DNA of 41,295 nt from Alphaproteobacteria bacterium. GTDB lineage: Bacteria; Pseudomonadota; Alphaproteobacteria; UBA9655. Position numbers and translations under genes: made by a program. Shown piece after piece: positions 23,142 through 32,100 of the stretch (position 1 is the first letter of the stretch; each line of letters opens with the position of its first letter). Below the pieces are notes generated by a model, which was not told where the DNA came from, made no database searches, and saw only the letters and a program-made list of their open reading frames with translations. Location: positions 1-41,295 of the forward strand of contig JAIEPE010000014.1 in the NCBI GenBank assembly GCA_019749915.1. Reading direction: 5' to 3'.

Positions 23142-23529
23142 ACGCGTAATCGGCGCACTGAGATCCACATTTGGGAAGTCCTTGTGAATTGATATAGGGC
23201 TTGCAATGGGTATTTTTGGGACCACAGGTACCTGTTTCACAACTCCCTTCGTTCGCATCACAATAATAGCACCCATCACTCATACAAAGCTCATAGAGCC
23301 GCATCCAGCGTTTTATTTGATTTGATGGAAGATTGTGAGGAGTTACTTTTCCTTTTGCATCAAAGCTCACTCTTTGAACACCATAAATATCCGTAAGCTT
23401 CTGACGCTCCCTGTCGCCCACATCCCATTGAGCATAAAAGCGCAGCGATACATCGGGAATCTCCTCCCCATAGACCGCGCTCAAAAAAATTGGTAAAAGT
23501 AGTAGCCTCCGTAAAACTTGACCCTTCAT
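23122..23529 (-). CDS. Small exported Cys-rich protein, unknown function
   Basis: A 135-residue protein that I do not recognise. The ATG at 23529 has AGGAGAG directly upstream and gives a good signal peptide ([21 protein letters not shown], cleavage near YGE). The mature part has an N-terminal segment with [17 protein letters not shown], then a C-terminal half with eight cysteines in about 50 residues ([18 protein letters not shown], then GTC, HC, KC and QC). Such density suggests several disulphides or a metal site, and a periplasmic or secreted location. It converges on the transporter gene and overlaps its end by 20 bp. Confidence 0.65.
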   Translation of the reverse strand: MKGQVLRRLLLLPIFLSAVYGEEIPDVSLRFYAQWDVGDRERQKLTDIYGVQRVSFDAKGKVTPHNLPSNQIKRWMRLYELCMSDGCYYCDANEGSCETGTCGPKNTHCKPYINSQGLPKCGSQCADYAFIATLP

Positions 23530-23683
23530 ATTCTCTCCTATCAGAGAAGTCCCGAGCACTAAAGGTGCCATATTTAAGGGGATAAAAAAAGGAGAAACTT
23601 TAAAATACTATAACATATCTATGGCACTTCAAAATAAGATGGCCTATAACAATAGGGTCACTCTGAAAAGCAAGGAGAAAATG

Positions 23684-24139
23684 ATGGCAGCCAGTGTTAA
23701 TAAAGTCATTTTAGTAGGAAACCTAGGAAAAGATCCTGAAGTTCGCATGACCCAGGAAGGCATGAAGATTGTTAATCTTGCCTTAGCCACTTCCGAACAA
23801 TGGAAAGATAGGAACACGCAAGAGCGCAAAGAGCGTACGGAATGGCATCGGGTTGTAATCTTTAATGAACATCTTGCTGACGTTGCTGATAAATACCTCC
23901 GCAAGGGGGCCAAAATTTACATTGAAGGGCAGCTCCAAACCCGTAAATGGACAGACCAAGAAGGGAAAGAGCGTTACACAACAGAAGTTATCATCCCACG
24001 TTTCCGAGGCGAATTAACCATGCTAGACAGCCGGGGCCAAGGCGCAGATAACGAGATCCCTTCCTTTGAAGCGCCTAAAAGTAGCGCCCGCGAAGAGCCA
24101 GTCTCTTTAGGTGAAATTGACGACGAGATTCCATTTTAA
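23684..24139 (+). CDS. ssb: Single-stranded DNA-binding protein
   Basis: A 151-residue SSB. The OB fold begins [19 protein letters not shown] and contains [38 protein letters not shown] as the conserved block; a short Gly/Ser/Pro-rich linker and the acidic tip EIDDEIPF follow, which binds partner proteins. The ATG at 23684 (second of an ATG pair) has AAGGAG at proper spacing; an in-frame ATG at 23621 would add 21 residues unlike SSB and is rejected. gyrA follows 21 bp later, as in many alphaproteobacteria. Confidence 0.96.
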   Translation: MAASVNKVILVGNLGKDPEVRMTQEGMKIVNLALATSEQWKDRNTQERKERTEWHRVVIFNEHLADVADKYLRKGAKIYIEGQLQTRKWTDQEGKERYTTEVIIPRFRGELTMLDSRGQGADNEIPSFEAPKSSAREEPVSLGEIDDEIPF

Positions 24140-24160
24140 GTTTTTTCAAGGAGCTTCCCT

Positions 24161-26836
24161 TTGACTGAAAATAAGGCCATTGCTTTTGTAAACATAGAAG
24201 ATGAGATGAAAAATTCTTATCTTGATTATGCGATGAGCGTCATCGTTAGTCGTGCTTTGCCTGATGTTCGTGATGGACTTAAGCCTGTTCACAGGCGCAT
24301 TCTCTATGCCATGTATGAGTCAGGATACGATTACAGTCGTCCCCACAAAAAATCCGCCCATATCGTGGGAGGCGTTATCGCGAAATACCATCCTCATAGC
24401 ACAGAAGCCGTTTACGATTCTTTGGTCCGTATGGCCCAAACCTTTTCTTTGCGGCTTCCTCTTATCGACAGCCAAGGAAACTTTGGATCTATGGATGGAG
24501 ATCCTGCGGCGGCAATGCGGTATACAGAAGCACGCCTTTCTCGCCCAGCCCACTATCTTCTTACTGATATTGATAAGGAAACTGTGGATTTTAAAGCCAA
24601 CTACGATGAATCAACCATAGAGCCGACCGTTCTTCCCAGTCGTATTCCTAATCTTCTTGTTAATGGTGCTGGTGGTATTGCTGTGGGCATGGCCACAAAT
24701 ATTCCTTCTCACAATCTAGGAGAAATTATTGATGGTTGCTGTGCTCTGATTGAAAACCCTGATTTAACTGTTGAAGAACTTATGGAACATATTCCAGGTC
24801 CTGATTTTCCAACAGGGGGCCTTATCATGGGAAGAAGAGGCATTTACAGCGCTTTTAAAACAGGTCGTGGATCTCTTATCATTCGCGGCCGGACCCATAT
24901 TGAAACCATTCGGAAAGACCGAGAAGCTATCATTGTCACAGAAATTCCATATCAAGTGAACAAAGCCAAAATGATTGAGCGTATGGCAGAGCTTGTGATT
25001 AATAAAGAACTTGAAGGTATCGCTCACCTTCAAGATGAATCGGATCGCAATGGGGTTCGGGTTGTTATTGAATTAAAAAAAGACGCCATCCCTGAAGTTG
25101 TTCTTAATCGTCTCTATACAATGACTCCACTGCAAACAAGTTTTGGGGTGAACATGCTTGCCCTGAATGGAGGGCGTCCTCAACAAATGGGGCTCAAGGA
25201 GATCCTTGAATGCTTTATTCTTTTCCGTGAGGAAGTCATTACAAGGCGCACACAATATGAACTGAAGAAAGCACGGGATCGTGCTCATATATTAGTGGGT
25301 CTTGCTTTGGCTGTTGCGAACCTTGATGAAATGATTGCCCTCATTCGAAAAGCTCCTGACCCACAAACGGCGAAAGATCAAATCCTCTCTCGTGCTTGGG
25401 CTGTACAAGATATTGAGCCTCTTATTCAACTTATTGATGAACCTGGGTTCCCGATTATTAATGGCACTTACAAGATGTCGGAAGTTCAAGCCAAGGCTAT
25501 CCTTGATCTAAGACTTCATCGTCTCACGGGCCTTGAGCGGGAAAAAATTGCTCAAGAACTTCACGAAATTGTGGGAGAAATTAAAGAATATCTCCATATC
25601 CTAAGCTCACGTGATCGTCGTCTCGAAATTTTGCGCACAGAACTTATTGAAATTAAAGAAAATTATGCAACGCCCCGACGCACCACTATTGAAGACGCTG
25701 AAATGAATGCAGATGAGGAAGATCTCATTCAACGGGAAGACATGGTCGTCACTGTCAGTCTTGGTGGGTATATCAAACGGGTTCCTGTGACAACTTACCG
25801 TGCTCAAAAACGCGGGGGCAAGGGACGTTCTGGCATGGCCACCCGTGAGGAAGATACAGTTTCAGAAGTCTTTGTGGCCAATACCCATACCCAAATGTTG
25901 TTTTTCACAACCTCGGGACGTGTCTTTGGAATGAAGGTCTATAAACTTCCTCTCGGCACACCTCAAGCTCGCGGTAAGGCCATTGTGAATCTTTTACCTC
26001 TCGAAGAGGGCGAAACAATCTCTACAATTATGCCTATGCCTGATGATAAAGCTCTCTGGGAAAAGATGCACATTCTCTTCGCTACTTCCTCGGGGCAGGT
26101 CAGAAGAAACGCCCTTTGCGATTTTACGAACATTCGAGCTAATGGAAAGATTGCCATGAAGCTGGAAGAAGGAGAACAACTTATTGCTGTCAGTTCTTGT
26201 AACGAGACAAATGATGTGCTTTTAACAACAAGAGAAGGTCGTTGCATTCGTTTTGCTGTAACTGACGTCCGCGAATTTGTTGGAAGGACCTCAACAGGTG
26301 TTCGTGGAATTCGCCTCACGAAAGACGATAAAATCGTCTCTATGTCTATTCTTCATCAAGTTGATTTTACTATTGAAGAGCGGGATGCTTATCTGAAACA
26401 GGCCATAAAGCTCCGCCGTCAGGAAGGGGATGAAGCCAGTGAAGAGGCTACAATTTCCTTATCTCAAGAACGTTTTGAGGCAATGGCTGCGGTCGAAGAG
26501 TTTATTCTTTCCGTCAGTGAAAATGGTTTTGGAAAACGTAGCTCTGCTTATGAATATCGTTGTACAAACCGAGGCGGACAAGGAATCACAACCATGGACG
26601 TAACTGCTAAAACAGGCAAACTTGTGGACTCCTTCCCCATCAAGACTGAAGATGACGTTATGCTTGTAACAAATACAGGTAAGCTCATCCGTTGTCCTGT
26701 TCATGACATCCGTATTGCAGGGAGACGTACTCAAGGCGTTACGCTTTTCCGGGTTGATAAGAATGAGGCGGTCGTTTCTGTTGCCCGCATTCAAGACGAT
26801 GGACACGAAGAGCTAGAAGAGCTAGATAATGGCTAA
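24161..26836 (+). CDS. gyrA: DNA gyrase subunit A with atypical quinolone-determining loop
   Basis: An 891-residue gyrase A subunit, which cuts and rejoins DNA to introduce negative supercoils together with GyrB. The start is TTG with AAGGAG 8-9 bases upstream. The catalytic tyrosine is Tyr121 in [10 protein letters not shown], and the C-terminal beta-pinwheel has the GyrA box as QKRGGKG, which separates it from ParC. In the quinolone-determining loop the sequence is [11 protein letters not shown], so the near-invariant Gly-Asp-Ser (E. coli 81-83) is Ser-Thr-Glu at residues 80-82, while Asp86 is kept. That change would be expected to weaken fluoroquinolone binding. An acidic insert ([12 protein letters not shown] region) lies in the C-terminal half. 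coaD overlaps its last 8 bases. Confidence 0.97.
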   Translation: MTENKAIAFVNIEDEMKNSYLDYAMSVIVSRALPDVRDGLKPVHRRILYAMYESGYDYSRPHKKSAHIVGGVIAKYHPHSTEAVYDSLVRMAQTFSLRLPLIDSQGNFGSMDGDPAAAMRYTEARLSRPAHYLLTDIDKETVDFKANYDESTIEPTVLPSRIPNLLVNGAGGIAVGMATNIPSHNLGEIIDGCCALIENPDLTVEELMEHIPGPDFPTGGLIMGRRGIYSAFKTGRGSLIIRGRTHIETIRKDREAIIVTEIPYQVNKAKMIERMAELVINKELEGIAHLQDESDRNGVRVVIELKKDAIPEVVLNRLYTMTPLQTSFGVNMLALNGGRPQQMGLKEILECFILFREEVITRRTQYELKKARDRAHILVGLALAVANLDEMIALIRKAPDPQTAKDQILSRAWAVQDIEPLIQLIDEPGFPIINGTYKMSEVQAKAILDLRLHRLTGLEREKIAQELHEIVGEIKEYLHILSSRDRRLEILRTELIEIKENYATPRRTTIEDAEMNADEEDLIQREDMVVTVSLGGYIKRVPVTTYRAQKRGGKGRSGMATREEDTVSEVFVANTHTQMLFFTTSGRVFGMKVYKLPLGTPQARGKAIVNLLPLEEGETISTIMPMPDDKALWEKMHILFATSSGQVRRNALCDFTNIRANGKIAMKLEEGEQLIAVSSCNETNDVLLTTREGRCIRFAVTDVREFVGRTSTGVRGIRLTKDDKIVSMSILHQVDFTIEERDAYLKQAIKLRRQEGDEASEEATISLSQERFEAMAAVEEFILSVSENGFGKRSSAYEYRCTNRGGQGITTMDVTAKTGKLVDSFPIKTEDDVMLVTNTGKLIRCPVHDIRIAGRRTQGVTLFRVDKNEAVVSVARIQDDGHEELEELDNG

Positions 26837-27329
26837 GCTACTACATACCGGCATTTATCCTGGCACATTTGACCCCATTACTTTGGGCCACCTTGACATT
26901 ATTCAACGGGCCACATCCATTCTTGATCGCCTTATCATTGCTGTAGCAACAAATAGTGAAAAAACCCCCTTATTTTCGATTGAAGAGCGCATTCAACTTA
27001 TTGAACAGGAAATTAAGTCTCTATCGCTCCCTCAGGGGGTTGAGATTGCCGTGAAACCCTTTGATACCCTTCTTGTCAATTTTGCCAAGCAAGAAAGGGC
27101 TCACATTCTCGTGAGAGGTCTCCGTCCTGTCTCTGACTTTGAATATGAATTTCAAATGGCCGGAACCAACCGTACATTATGCCCAGAGATTGAAACGGTT
27201 TTCCTTGTTGCCTCCGAAAAATGCCAATTGATCGCCTCTCATCTTGTCAAGGAAATCGCCCGTCTAAAAGGAGACACAACCCCCTTTGTTTCCAAGAATG
27301 TCAGCGATAAGTTGAAAGAACGCTTTTAA
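26829..27329 (+). CDS. coaD: Pantetheine-phosphate adenylyltransferase CoaD
   Basis: A 166-residue enzyme that makes dephospho-CoA from 4'-phosphopantetheine and ATP. Hallmarks: [19 protein letters not shown] (nucleotidyltransferase T/HxGH-type motif), [23 protein letters not shown], and SSHLVKE-like [11 protein letters not shown] near the C-terminus. Length is typical. Its ATG lies within the gyrA end (8-bp overlap), so translation is likely coupled. The stop overlaps the convergent LysE-type gene by 4 bp. Confidence 0.96.
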   Translation: MAKLLHTGIYPGTFDPITLGHLDIIQRATSILDRLIIAVATNSEKTPLFSIEERIQLIEQEIKSLSLPQGVEIAVKPFDTLLVNFAKQERAHILVRGLRPVSDFEYEFQMAGTNRTLCPEIETVFLVASEKCQLIASHLVKEIARLKGDTTPFVSKNVSDKLKERF

Positions 27330-27982
27330 GCGCAAACACAGCTTGGCGCCCACAAAATCAAAGAAAGCGCAATCGCCAACATCACGCAGCCAATGAAAAA
27401 ATCAAGAATTTTCCATGAAAGCGGTTTTTGAAAAAAAGGCCCTAAATAACCAGCTCCATAACCTAAGGTAAAAAACCAGATAAAGGAGGCAAGAATCGCC
27501 CCCAAAGCAAAGAATATCCTTTCGAATTCAGAAAATTGGGCTCCAATACTTCCCAAAAGCACAACCGTATCCAAGTAAACATGGGGATTCAAAAAACTTA
27601 GAGCCAGAACGGTCCCTATCGTCATTTTTAGATTTGGACGCTCACGATTCTCCTCAATTTTAAGGAATTCAGACTTAAAGACTGAATGAAAAGAACGAAA
27701 TCCATAATATCCCAAAAAGATAGCCCCGCCCCACCTTGCAATCGTCAAAAGAAATATGTTTGAAGCCACAACAGCTCCAAAACCACCTACCCCCACACAG
27801 ATAAGGAGAGCATCAATCAACGCACATATAAGGGCCGTTATAAAAACAAAATTTTTTAAAATTCCTTGTTTAAGAACAAAAGCATTTTGGGCCCCGATGG
27901 CAATAATCAAGCCCGCCCCCGTTCCGCATCCTTCAATAAAAGGAGCCACACAAAAACTTTCCAAAATTCTCTCCAAAAACAT
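27326..27982 (-). CDS. LysE/ArgO family amino-acid exporter
   Basis: A 218-residue inner-membrane protein with about six transmembrane segments. The LysE family signature GAGLIIAIGAQNAFVLKQGI lies near the N-terminus (family G-x-GPNxF/GAQNAF type), and TVLALSFLNPHVYLDTVVLLGSIG is the second conserved block, typical of the LysE/ArgO branch that exports basic amino acids. The first 20 residues are unusual for the family (SFCVAPFIEGCGTG), and a start slightly downstream cannot be excluded. It is monocistronic between coaD and the tRNA. Confidence 0.9.
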   Translation of the reverse strand: MFLERILESFCVAPFIEGCGTGAGLIIAIGAQNAFVLKQGILKNFVFITALICALIDALLICVGVGGFGAVVASNIFLLTIARWGGAIFLGYYGFRSFHSVFKSEFLKIEENRERPNLKMTIGTVLALSFLNPHVYLDTVVLLGSIGAQFSEFERIFFALGAILASFIWFFTLGYGAGYLGPFFQKPLSWKILDFFIGCVMLAIALSLILWAPSCVCA

Positions 27983-28041
27983 CTCATTTTCAAATAATTA
28001 TATAAAATCGTAAAAATTTTACAATGAAATCCCTTTTCCTC

Positions 28042-28069
28042 TTGAAAATAGAACAATCCTGGTTATGAT
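28042..28069 (+). promoter_or_regulatory. Putative promoter of tRNA-Gly
   Basis: TTGAAA (28042-28047), a 16-bp spacer and TATGAT (28064-28069); the start would be near 28076, about 11 bases before the mature tRNA 5' end. It may also serve the deacetylase gene downstream. Confidence 0.6.
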
Positions 28070-28086
28070 GGGCCCCATCTATTTAA

Positions 28087-28161
28087 GCGGGCGTAGCTCA
28101 GGGGTAGAGCACAACCTTGCCAAGGTTGGGGTCGAGGGTTCAAATCCCTTCGCCCGCTCCA
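28087..28161 (+). tRNA. tRNA-Gly (anticodon GCC)
   Basis: A complete cloverleaf: acceptor GCGGGCG / CGCCCGC, D-arm GCTC-AGGGGTA-GAGC, anticodon stem CAACC / GGTTG around TTGCCAA (anticodon GCC), T-arm GAGGG-TTCAAAT-CCCTT (one G-T pair), discriminator T and an encoded CCA end. It reads GGC and GGU codons. Confidence 0.98.
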
Positions 28162-28187
28162 GTGATCAAAAGGTCCGACCCGAACAC

Positions 28188-28913
28188 ATGGGTACAAAAA
28201 TGAAATTTCTTGTCATTTTCCTTGTTCTTATCGGATGTGCGGGGTTTCTTTACTGGCTTAAAGGGCATACAGCTCCTCAATTGATTGGTAAAGCTCAATT
28301 TTCAATAAAAACTAATAAAAAAATTGTAGCCCTGACCTTTGATGATGGTCCTTCAATTCCTTTTACCAGCGATATCCTTGATATTTTAAAAGAGAAGGGA
28401 GTAAAAGCAACCTTTTTTATCTTAGGAAAACATGCTGAGATTCACCCTGAACTCGTTCAAAGAATATATCAAGAAGGGCATGAAATTGGCAATCATTCTT
28501 GGTCTCACGCTCGACTTATCTTTAAGACACCTGCGTTCGTTCGAGATGAGATTGAGCGTACTGATCACCTTATTAGGACGTTAGGATATACAGGACCTAT
28601 TCACTTTAGAGCTCCTTATGGCAACAAACTTCTTATTCTTCCGTGGATTCTTAAAAGGATGGATAGACTCCATATTTTGTTTGATGTGATTGCTAAAGAT
28701 TGGGAAAAACCATCTCCTCATATCATGACTCAACGTATTATAGAGCAGCTCCACCCTGGAGCCATCATTCTCCTCCATGATGCAGATGAGAACAACATAG
28801 AAGACAGATCATACACAGTTCAAGCTCTTAAAACAATTATTGAGGCTGTGAGAAAACAAGAATATCAATTTCTCACGATCAGCGAATTACTTAAAGAAGA
28901 TACAGAAAGTTAA
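28188..28913 (+). CDS. Polysaccharide deacetylase (NodB/CE4 family), membrane-anchored
   Basis: A 241-residue protein with an N-terminal hydrophobic segment (FLVIFLVLIGCAGFLYWLKG) that is a signal anchor; the LIGC stretch also fits a lipobox, though the residues after the Cys are hydrophobic. The CE4 motifs are ALTFDDGP (motif 1, catalytic and metal Asp), GNHSWSHA (metal His pair), FRAPYG (motif 3) and a late LLHD. Such enzymes remove acetyl groups from peptidoglycan or other N-acetylated glycans, which can protect against lysozyme. The ATG at 28188 is taken; the ATG at 28200 is equally plausible. A longer frame to 28065 runs through the tRNA and is rejected. Confidence 0.9.
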   Translation: MGTKMKFLVIFLVLIGCAGFLYWLKGHTAPQLIGKAQFSIKTNKKIVALTFDDGPSIPFTSDILDILKEKGVKATFFILGKHAEIHPELVQRIYQEGHEIGNHSWSHARLIFKTPAFVRDEIERTDHLIRTLGYTGPIHFRAPYGNKLLILPWILKRMDRLHILFDVIAKDWEKPSPHIMTQRIIEQLHPGAIILLHDADENNIEDRSYTVQALKTIIEAVRKQEYQFLTISELLKEDTES

Positions 28914-29179
28914 TTTGTAACTTCCTCTATCATTCACTTAATAGAAAGAAGCTTCTTGCCTACAACTGAGAGAGGTGATTCTATCTCACCTGATAAGTCA
29001 AGCTCTGTCATTAAAAAAATATTGAAAAATATTAAAAATTTTCATGAGGGGTCCCTGGATAAGTTTCATATTTAAATAAGAGTTAATATCATTTTACTTT
29101 CAAACAATAAGACGGAAAACGAGTCTTTGCTTTCTCAACAGCATTTGGCATACTAAGAGGATGATAGAGAGAAGGAATC
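28914..29179. other. Intergenic gap before glutamate dehydrogenase gene
   Basis: Contains a 12-bp palindrome AAGAAGCTTCTT (28946-28957) and a hairpin AGGTGA-TTCTATC-TCACCT (28973-28991) without a T-run, then AT-rich sequence. No gene or convincing promoter pair could be picked out, although the promoter of the next gene should lie here. Confidence 0.4.
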
Positions 29180-32100
29180 ATGGTTAAAAAAGATTTAACA
29201 GTTCAAGAGCAAAAAGAGGCGATCCTTACATCAATTGCCAAAAAGATTTCTCATAAAGTTGCGCCTCCGTATAAGATCGCAGCTGAAACTTTTGCAAAAC
29301 TTTTTTATGGAAATGTCTCTCTTGAGGATCTTAGGGAAACTTCTCTGGATGCTCTTGTCAATTCTACCTATGAGATGTGGCAATTCAGTCTCATTCGCAA
29401 GCCAGACCAACCAAAAATCAAGTGTTTTGTTGAAAGAGAAAAGCTCAACGGAACTTACGTTTCACAAACCATCATCGAACTTATCAATGATAACAAGCCC
29501 TTTCTCGTGGATTCAGTGGCTGGCGCTATTAATAGTTTAGGCTATTCCATTCACCTTATCGTGCATCCAGTCATGCAAGTTGAGCGTGACACTTCCCATC
29601 ATTTAAAAAAGGTTTTCAACAGAACCCAAGAAACTAAAAAAGGAAGCTATGAGTCTTTTATTCGATGCGAGATTTTAGGCCCATCTTCTCCAGAAAAATT
29701 AAAAATTTTAAAGCAAGAAATTGAGCGTTCTCTTGAAGACGTTGAGGCTTCCGTTGAGGATTGGCAGCCCATGCGAAAGCGTTTAGAAAATGCGATCATA
29801 AATTTAAAGAAAAATCCTCCCCCCATTTCTAAGGAAGCCCTTAAGGAGTCAATTTATTTTCTTGAATGGATAGAAAATAATCATTTTACCTTCCTTGGTT
29901 ATTGTGAATATTCCATAAGTAAAGAAAAAGGACAGCACCATAGAATTTTTGCACCAGGAAAGGGCCTTGGTATCTTAAAAAGTTCCCCCAAGCAGGAGCT
30001 TTCCCATATTTTTGAGGGTGTCCAACTTAACTTAACGGTTTGGAATTTTATCACCGATCAGGATCCTCTTATTTTAACGAAAACAACGCAAGTCTCCCTC
30101 GTTCATAGGCGCGATCCTATGGATTCTATTACTATTAAGCATTTTGATAATGATGGTAAGGTTATTGGCTTTTATCAATTCGTTGGCCTTTTTACCTCCG
30201 TTGCCTATAATCAGAGTGCCCAAGAAATTCCTCTTTTGCGGCGTAAAATTTCTCGCACTTTGAAGCGATCTGGTTTTGATGAGCAATGGCATGATGGAAA
30301 AACCCTTCTACACATTTTGGAATCTTTTCCACGCGATGAACTTTTTCAAGCCTCAGAAGATTGGCTTTTTGAAACCTCTATGGCCATTCTTCAACTGCAA
30401 AATCGGCAGCGTTTAACTCTTTTTATACGTCCAGATAAATTTGCAAGGTTTGTAACGTGCCTCGTTTATGTTCCTCGGGACAGATATGATAGCGAGCTCA
30501 GAAAAAAAATCGGCGACGTTCTAGAAAAAGACTTAAATGGAAAAATTACAAATTGGCAAGTCCAGCTGGGAGAACTTGCCTTTGCGCGTATTCATTTTTC
30601 TATTCGTATATTGCAAAAACAGCCCTTATCCTATGATGTTAAAGCCATAGAAAATGATCTTTCAGAAGCTACTTTAACCTGGCGAGATAGTTTACAAAAG
30701 GCTCTTTTCAAAGTTAAAGGTGAAGAAAAAGGCCTTCAACTCTTTGAAAAATATGGCATGAGTTTCAGTAAAGGATATCAAGAGAAATTTCCAGCACAGG
30801 AAGCTGGATTTGATATCAATGAAATCGAAAGCGCTTTTTCAACATCAGGATTAAAAGCATCTTTAGGTTATGCAGATGGTGAAGAACGTAACAAACTTAA
30901 GTTTAAAATTTATTCCGTTGAAGGCCCTGTTTCACTTTCGAATGTTTTGCCTGTCCTAGAAAATATGAACATGCATGTTCTGAGTGAACTTCCTTTCTTA
31001 GTAACGCTCCCCAACAATGAGAAAGCTTGGATTCATGATTTCGAATTGGAAACTCGAGAGGGAGATAAAGCTGACCTCGAACATATCCGAGAGAACTTCT
31101 TAAGTGGATTTAATCACGTCTGGCAAAATGAGGTTGAAAACGACGGATTTAATCGCCTTATTGTTAGAGCTAATTTTACCTGGCGTGAATGCCAGCTCAT
31201 ACGTGCTTATGCAAAGTACCTTCGTCAACTTCAAGTTACCTTTAGCCAAGCCTATATGGAAGAAGTTTTAGCTAACCATCCTCTTATTTGCCGTATGTTA
31301 ATTCAGCTCTATACTTTTCAATTTTGTCCCGATTGTAAAGAAGATCGTGATAGCGCAAGAAATGAGATATTAAAGCGTATTTTCTCTCATTTAGAGGACG
31401 TCATAAATTTGGACGAAGACCGCATTTTACGAAAGTTTGTAAATATGCTGATGTCAACGTTGCGAACGAATTATTATCAACTCGAAAACAACCTTCCAAA
31501 ATCATATCTTTCTTTTAAAATTGACTGTAAAGAAATCGATGAGATGCCTCTTCCTCGGCCACTTTATGAAATTTTTGTATACTCACCTCGTGTTGAAGCT
31601 ATTCACTTGCGAGGAGGTAAGGTAGCTCGAGGTGGAATTCGCTGGTCAGACCGTAGAGAAGATTTTCGGACTGAAGTACTTGGTTTAATGAAGGCCCAAA
31701 CAGTAAAAAATGCGGTCATCGTTCCTGTTGGGTCAAAGGGTGGATTTGTCCTTAAACAGCTTCCTGCTCCTGAAGATAGGGAAGCTCTTAAACAAGAAGT
31801 TATTTCTTGTTATAAAACAATGATTTGTGGTCTTCTAGACCTTACAGATAACATCATTGATAAGGATATTGTCTCTCCCCCCAATCTTATAAAAAGGGAT
31901 GATGATGACCCCTATTTAGTTGTTGCTGCCGACAAGGGAACTTCTTCTTTTTCTGATTTTGCAAATCAACTTGCTGCTGATTATCATTTTTGGTTAGGGG
32001 ATGCTTTTGCTTCAGGAGGTTCTTCAGGTTATGATCATAAAAAAATGGGAATTACCTCCAAAGGGGCATGGGAATCAGTAAAACGCCATTTTAGAGAAAT

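Noticed and set aside
28065-28187. A longer polysaccharide deacetylase start at 28065
   Set aside because: The added 41 residues are the translation of the tRNA-Gly gene and not a protein segment.
28946-28991. Palindrome AAGAAGCTTCTT and hairpin AGGTGA/TCACCT as terminator of the deacetylase gene
   Set aside because: Neither is followed by a T-run; function is unclear, so only noted in the gap entry.
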